Source of the DNA: Trichaptum fuscoviolaceum | Lineage: Eukaryota > Basidiomycota > Agaricomycetes > Hymenochaetales > Trichaptaceae | NCBI GenBank assembly: GCA_910574455.1 | Contig: CAJSYZ010000003.1 | Span: forward strand, 4,773,250 to 4,837,249 | Direction: 5' to 3' | Length of the DNA: 64,000 bases | Shown: one piece after another, positions 59,170 through 64,000 of the stretch | Position numbering within the stretch: position 1 is the stretch's first letter | Layout: each line of letters opens with the position of its first letter | Made by a program: the position numbers and the translations under genes | Notes under the pieces: model-generated | Told to the model about the DNA's origin: nothing | What the model saw: only the letters and a program-made list of their open reading frames with translations | Database searches by the model: none

Positions 59170-59620
59170 TGTGTGTAGCATATAAGAAGTGTATACAATA
59201 TGTAAAAAGGAGAGGATAGCTACTGGAGATAGGATGCGCGCGTGTTAAGAAGCTAGTGAAAGGAAAGGAATACGTATACGAACAGTAGAGGGAAAGGAAT
59301 AGATAGCTAGATGATTCAGAAGTGAATCGAGAATAATGAATATGTGAATATGGGCGATAAAGTAGGAGATGTACTGTGTTCTGTGTAATGCAATAGGAGG
59401 TGCAGCAAATAAGAAATGTATAGAATACGTAGAAAAAAGGGAATAACATTGAAAGGTGAGGTCATTGATAGAAATAGTATGCGCGAGTGTAAAGGAATGG
59501 GTGAAATGAAGGGATAAAGATAGGAATAGTCGTAGAGGATAGTCGTATGGACAATTCGGAAGTGAAGCGTAGGCACTGAAGGCAAATAACTTGAACAATA
59601 TGGAAAAGGAAGGAACAGAG
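59170..59620. repeat. Degenerate tandem repeat, period about 230 bp, purine-rich
   Basis: Two diverged units (about 59,170-59,345 and 59,400-59,600) share AATAAGAA.TGTATA..ATA.GTA, ATGCGCG.GTGT, GTGAAA.GAA and TTC.GAAGTGAA. Strong A/G bias on the plus strand creates long reading frames on the minus strand rich in Phe/Ser/Tyr, which are compositional artefacts. Confidence 0.65.
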
Positions 59621-59639
59621 ACGATGAAGGGTATATGGA

Positions 59640-59825
59640 CCATTAATCAAAGAAAGAAAGAAAATGAAGCCAGATTACGAGACAAGATCCAAGTCGGAAA
59701 ATGAGGACACATGAAAGGCACGAGAAATTAGAGATCAGAAAAGATGACATAAAGGGAAGAGAGACATTGGAGATACGAGAAACGGGAGACAGAGATAAAG
59801 AAAGAGAGAAGCAAGAAAAAGCGTA
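59640..59825. repeat. Purine-rich low-complexity tract
   Basis: (GAAA)n and (GAGA)-like runs, including AAGAAAGAAAGAAAATGAAG and GAGACAGAGATAAAGAAAGAGAG. No gene. Confidence 0.6.
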
Positions 59826-59845
59826 GCTTGTGTGGATAATTTCCG

Positions 59846-60472
59846 ACGTCCGGTCGCATAACACATACGAGTGCGGTCGCCAGGACGGACTCGACGAATT
59901 CTGGTGCGTGCGGCTCGGTAGCCTTTTGTGGATGTGGAACAATGAAGATCTAGCGTGACAGGACTGGGGTTTCTGTCCGTACTCGAGCGGTGGCCTCGAG
60001 ATGCGGGTTCATCGATTGACGCATGTCCTTTCAAATTGAGCGTTGGTAAACGACGCCCTTGCTTCTCGGTGCCGTAGTCTGACTACCGAAGAAGGCTGCG
60101 GGACACTGGGAAGGAAGCTTCAGCCCTTGGTTCGTTGCACTCACAAAAGCCGAGCGCTCGATGTCCGGTCGCATGACTCGTACGAATGCGGTCGCCAGGA
60201 CGGATTTGACGAGTTCTAGTGCGTGCAGATCGGTAGCCTTTTGTGGGAGTAGGACAATGGGGTTCTGGCGCGACAGAGCTGGGGTTTCTGTCCGTACTCG
60301 AGCGGTGGCCTCGAGATGCGGGTTCATCGATTGACGCATGTCCTTTCAAATTGAGCGTTGGTAAACGACGCCCTTGCTTCTCGGTGCCGTAGTCTGACTA
60401 CCGAAGAAGGCTGCGGGACACTGGGAAGGAAGCTTCAGCCCTTGGTTCGTTGCACTCACAAAAGCCGAGCGC
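59846..60472. repeat. Two-unit tandem repeat, period about 315 bp
   Basis: The units are about 59,846-60,157 and 60,158-60,472. The second half of each (about 190 bp, 59,965-60,157 and 60,280-60,472) is essentially identical, starting near GGGGTTTCTGTCCGTACTCG; the first half differs by about 15-20%. The repeat abuts the C-terminal extension frame of the neighbouring minus-strand gene. Confidence 0.9.
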
Positions 60473-60622
60473 TCAGGCTTTTGTGAATGCACCATCCCAA
60501 AGGCCTGACTTCCGACGCCAGTTGCGATCGATCCCCAGCTGGTTGCCCTCAGAGTCGTTAATAGTGATAGAGTTCGGGTCAAGCAGCTTCTTCTTCGCCG
60601 CCTTCTTAGTGCCCGAGGGTAT

Positions 60623-63600
60623 CTAATTGGATTGCACTGAAGGATCATCCTTCGGGGTTGTCGATACTGCAGGATCCCCAGTCAGCTTTAGATTATATGC
60701 TAACGCGCACAAGCAAAGACTTACCAGTCGCTTCAAAGCTCACTGGCAGTGAGATACTGATTGATATCGATCCCATTTCTTGAGCTGGGCGCTTCTTCTT
60801 CGATCTTTTCTTCAATTTGCCCCCGACCGTCTTGACCGTACCGGACATCCTATCGAGTAAGCTCCGCTCGGTCGCATCCTTGTCGGGTAGAGGCAAGGCA
60901 CCTTCGGCGTCCACGAGAGTACAGTCGTCAGAAAGTCGAGACAACAGAGAGCTTTCGGAAGGGCATGTCGACCGGGAATCAAAAACAGAGGATACGTGCA
61001 ATAGTCCGTTCGGTGGAATATTATCAGGCCCACCGGAGTCCACGTGGGGAGGCACTACGCTGGCACGCTATAAGACGGAAAGAATGGTGAGCACGCAGCA
61101 TATCATGAAGAATAATTGAAAACATACCACTTCTTCAACACTCGAAATGTACTCTTCATCGATCCGAGTACCGTGTCGTGCGTACTTCCAATTAGTACTC
61201 ATTGCTGTCCTCTTTTTCCTTGCCCATGGTGTTGAGAATGGGTCATGGTTGAGAATGTCTATTATGTCGTTAGATTTAAATATTTCTCCCAAGGATAAAT
61301 TGCCTTACCTTCCGTGTCTAAGTCCGAAGCATCTAATGCCTCAAGATGAGTAGCGTTCGAAGACGTTGAAGAGCATCCTTCTTGAGAAATGGCCTTCTTC
61401 TTGAACTTGCCACCGACCGCGGTTGCTTTGTCGGCGATCTTGTCAACGAAGCTCTTCGTTTTTGTCGCGGGTGAACTAGAGTCGGCATCTGTTGCATCGT
61501 TAGCATAGGTGTCTTCTACAAGAGGTGGATCGTCTTACTAATTGTAACTGCGTCCTGAGGCATGTTCTCGCCATAGGCATTCCCAGGAAGAGTAGCGTCC
61601 ATTGCAGTAGAAAATGACGGAGCGTTCTCTTCCTGACGAATGGCCTTCTTCTTGATTCTGTCGCCGACCGCAGTTGCTTTGTCGACGACCTTGTCCGGAA
61701 AGCCCTTCGTTGCGTCGTCCGGAATGACTCCCTCAATGTCAACAAGGGTACTTGTGTCAGATAACAATGAAGTTTCCGACGGGTCAGGTAGCTTTCGCAA
61801 TGAGGTGTTCTGCTTCTTGATGCCGCCAACTGCTACACCCAGTAGGCTTCGAATGCGAGCAGGGCGACTCGGCTTCTTGATCTGGGAGACCGATGAGGGC
61901 TGGGCAGGTAAGCAAAGGTCCGAGAGGTCAAGTTCACAGTGAGGGTGACTGTCTGACGGGGTCTCCGCATTCTCAGAGGCATCGTCGCCCACAGGAGCTT
62001 TAGCGTCGAGGTCTGGGCATCTCAGTGTATCCACTTCTTCAGGCTCCGACAGATGATCAGCTACGGTACAGGTGGTGACAGTCAGAGATCCTAGTTCTTC
62101 ATTGGCAGGCGACAATGCAGGGCATGTTGTCGCGGCCGTGTTCTCGAGTTCAGGAACAGAGTGAACCAGCATAGAGAGCAGGTCCAATCCATCGTCTTCG
62201 GTAAACAAAGGTCCTACAGAAGGCATACTTGGAGTTACGTCTGACAGAGGCATCAGATCGCGATCTCCATCTTCAGGCAAAGGTACATTGCAAGGGTCGA
62301 CGCTGTACTCTAGTTTCTCAGCACAGTCAGTCGAAGGCATAGATCTGGTCAAAGAGGCACGATGGTTGTCGTCACTCGGGCTGACTGGGGTATCGGTTAC
62401 AGGATCTACAGTCTGGTTCAGGGAATATTGGATAGTTGATTTCGGCGGCTCCTCTTCAAGGAACGTTGGCGACGAAACTTCAGTAAGAGCAAGTTCTTCA
62501 TCAGCAGAGACTTCAGGTAAAGCAATAGCAGAGGGATCGACAGAGAGTGTCGCATTCGCAATCACAGGACAGTATGAAACATCGGCCAAGTTACCATGAA
62601 CGAGCGCAAACAGATAATCGTCGATAGGCATCAGGGTTAAGGCGTCTATGAGCCACTGAGCCTGATAGATCTGTGCACAGTGTGAGTGGCAGAAGCCTAC
62701 AGGATGACAAGGAAGCTTACCTGTTCGCTGGGTAACGTCACCTCCATGCCGTTCATTTTGAATTGACGTGATGCTGTGTGTCCTATGTATATGAGAATGT
62801 GTCGAGTCCGATTGATGATGCTTGATATTTGAAGTCTTCTAGCCGTCTTGAAGCTGAAGTCAAGTCTGAAGGGCAGTCCGAGGACGAGAACGATCGGTTC
62901 TTGTTCTTCAAACTGCACAGTCGCCGAGAATACAATTCGAGAATCCAGAGTACCAGAACCGAGTGTAGCCGAAGCCAGGTCAACCATATTGTTGAGCTAG
63001 CAAAATATGAGATGCGAGTTCAATGTGTAAATAAATGCCACTTACGAAGAGCGTAAACCACATGAAGAGAATAAAGACCATGTCGTATGCCACCTTAGCC
63101 ACCTTCTTCGCCGCCGTGAGAGCTCCTTCCATCATAGAATAGAGCTTGCCGGAGGAAGGCCTGAGCGAGTACGCAAGAAGACAGAACAAGAGAACAGGGA
63201 GGAGAGTGCCGAAGGACGAGATGCCACTGGTATGATGTGCCACAGAGATATTTGAGCCACCAAGATATGAAGAGCTGAAGCCATTGTCGAGGATAGGACA
63301 GCTAAGAAGAGCCGAGCTATTGTCATAAGGTACGATGTCACCCTTGAGACAGGTAAGAGTCGATGCCACACGGTGAAGAGGCTTGTCGAAGAGCGAACAC
63401 TGGGTTTGGAGAGCAACCAATGTCGGAGAGAGTAGAGAGACTTCACAGGTGTCCAAGAGAGTCCAGAAATCGATCTCTGGCTTCCTAGCTAGCTCCTGGA
63501 GGATTCGCATTGTAGTAGGGTCGTTGCTCGGTTGCGCGTGCGTTAAGATGCTCGTAAGCATGAGGATTGGGTGAGTGTCCAACATCATTGAAGAAGTCAG

Positions 63601-63669
63601 ACGATATATCGGAGAGTTGTGTTGTATGTCGCACAAGGTATGTATGAGATGGTCGAGGTACGAGGGCAA
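60623..63669 (-). CDS. Membrane-anchored protein with internal repeats, unknown function
   Basis: Seven exons (63,046-63,669; 62,721-62,996; 61,539-62,670; 61,309-61,488; 61,128-61,258; 60,725-61,067; 60,623-60,666) sum to 910 codons. Introns are about 50 nt with clear branch sites (CTAAC). The N-terminal exon contains hydrophobic spans (FGTLLPVLLFCLLAYSL and VAYDMVFILFMWFTLF). The middle is acidic, Ser/Thr/Pro-rich and disordered. Three related modules follow: FPDKVVDKATAVGDRIKKKA, FVDKIADKATAVGGKFKKKA and LLDRMSGTVKTVGGKLKKR. Two of them come with a TLVD(I/A)EG motif. An in-frame open stretch of 49 codons follows the TAG stop to 60,473. The family was not recognised. Confidence 0.7.
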
Positions 63670-64000
63670 GATATGATAGTGGAGCGAAGGGGGTGAGGAG
63701 GGTTTATAAATGAAATGCGCAACAACCAGACGCGCTTGGTCGTGTTTGGACCCCGCGACGCGTCACGCGCTTAGTAATCACGCCTTCACGCGTCGTGGAG
63801 TACAAACAGTACCAAATATGGTCCGAGTCCTCATTCATGAAAGTCCTGTACGTTTAGCTACACTCGAGCCTCATGTACACTGATTATCAAGAACTTCGTG
63901 TTGTGGACTGCAGTCCTTAATGATGTGTTCGCGTAGCTCCACCACCTATAGAGTACGCTCAATGGCTAGTTGGCGGCCTTCAGAGCGCCTTTTCAAGCAA
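63670..64000 (-). promoter_or_regulatory. Upstream region of the 909-aa membrane-protein gene
   Basis: Contains clustered GCGACGCGTCACGCG and CACGCGTCG words (about 63,755-63,799), i.e. several ACGCGT (MluI-cell-cycle-box-like) cores within 50 bases. TATA-like TTTATAAATG on the plus strand lies at about 63,702-63,711. No coding sequence was seen to the window end. Confidence 0.4.

Noticed and set aside
59117..59650. Long minus-strand frames rich in Phe, Tyr and Ser
   Set aside because: They arise from purine bias in degenerate tandem repeats; no start context, introns or domains.
60031..60648. Two similar proteins of about 100 aa on the minus strand
   Set aside because: Both are readings of the 315-bp tandem repeat in one frame; the apparent similarity is the DNA repeat itself.
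1..64000. CRISPR arrays, rRNA genes or bacterial-type operons
   Set aside because: Intron-rich eukaryotic genes throughout; no regularly spaced repeats with spacers and no rRNA-like conserved blocks were seen.

Overview
This is nuclear DNA from a filamentous basidiomycete, most likely an Agaricomycete. Coding sequences are cut by many 45-65 nt GT-AG introns. The gene content is fungal: a class V-type chitin synthase with a myosin motor domain, a full-size PDR/ABCG transporter, a UapA-like purine permease, DUF6533-like and DUF7704-like membrane proteins, and an expanded F-box family. I cannot name the species.

Layout. (1) 1-14,100: an F-box array on the minus strand, interrupted at about 132-6637 by an insertion with long imperfect terminal inverted repeats. 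The insertion carries decayed, intron-containing copies of two host genes, cell-wall alpha-1,3-glucan synthase and the TFIIF alpha subunit. Four F-box paralogues follow: A (nonsense codon), B (3' truncated), C (intact) and D (frameshift). (2) 14,470-54,000: single-copy genes. These are a uric acid/xanthine permease (-), a class I histone deacetylase (+), a Ski8-like WD40 protein (+), a gene-poor stretch of about 4 kb, a DUF6533-like membrane protein (+), the chitin synthase (+), an anchored Ser/Pro-rich protein (+), a membrane protein (-), a cupin (+), an intron-containing tRNA-Arg(ACG) (-), two divergent F-box-type loci (+), a charged low-complexity protein (+), the PDR transporter (-) and a DUF7704-like protein (-). 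(3) 54,590-58,908: a second F-box block on the plus strand with two intact genes, E and F. (4) 58,900-64,000: purine-rich and 315-bp tandem repeats, then a 909-aa membrane-anchored protein (-).

How it fits together. Blocks 9,801-14,060 and 54,590-58,908 are collinear inverted duplicates of about 4.3 kb (D pairs with E, C pairs with F, and the 3' flanks also match). They bracket about 40 kb of unique genes. The same family has copies in every state, from intact to nonsense, frameshifted and truncated, which looks like birth-and-death evolution. The single-copy genes are housekeeping, cell-wall and transport functions with no visible pathway linkage. I see no secondary-metabolite cluster, rRNA or CRISPR array.

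Exon boundaries were derived by hand from splice consensus, frame continuity and comparison among paralogues. No database search was possible.
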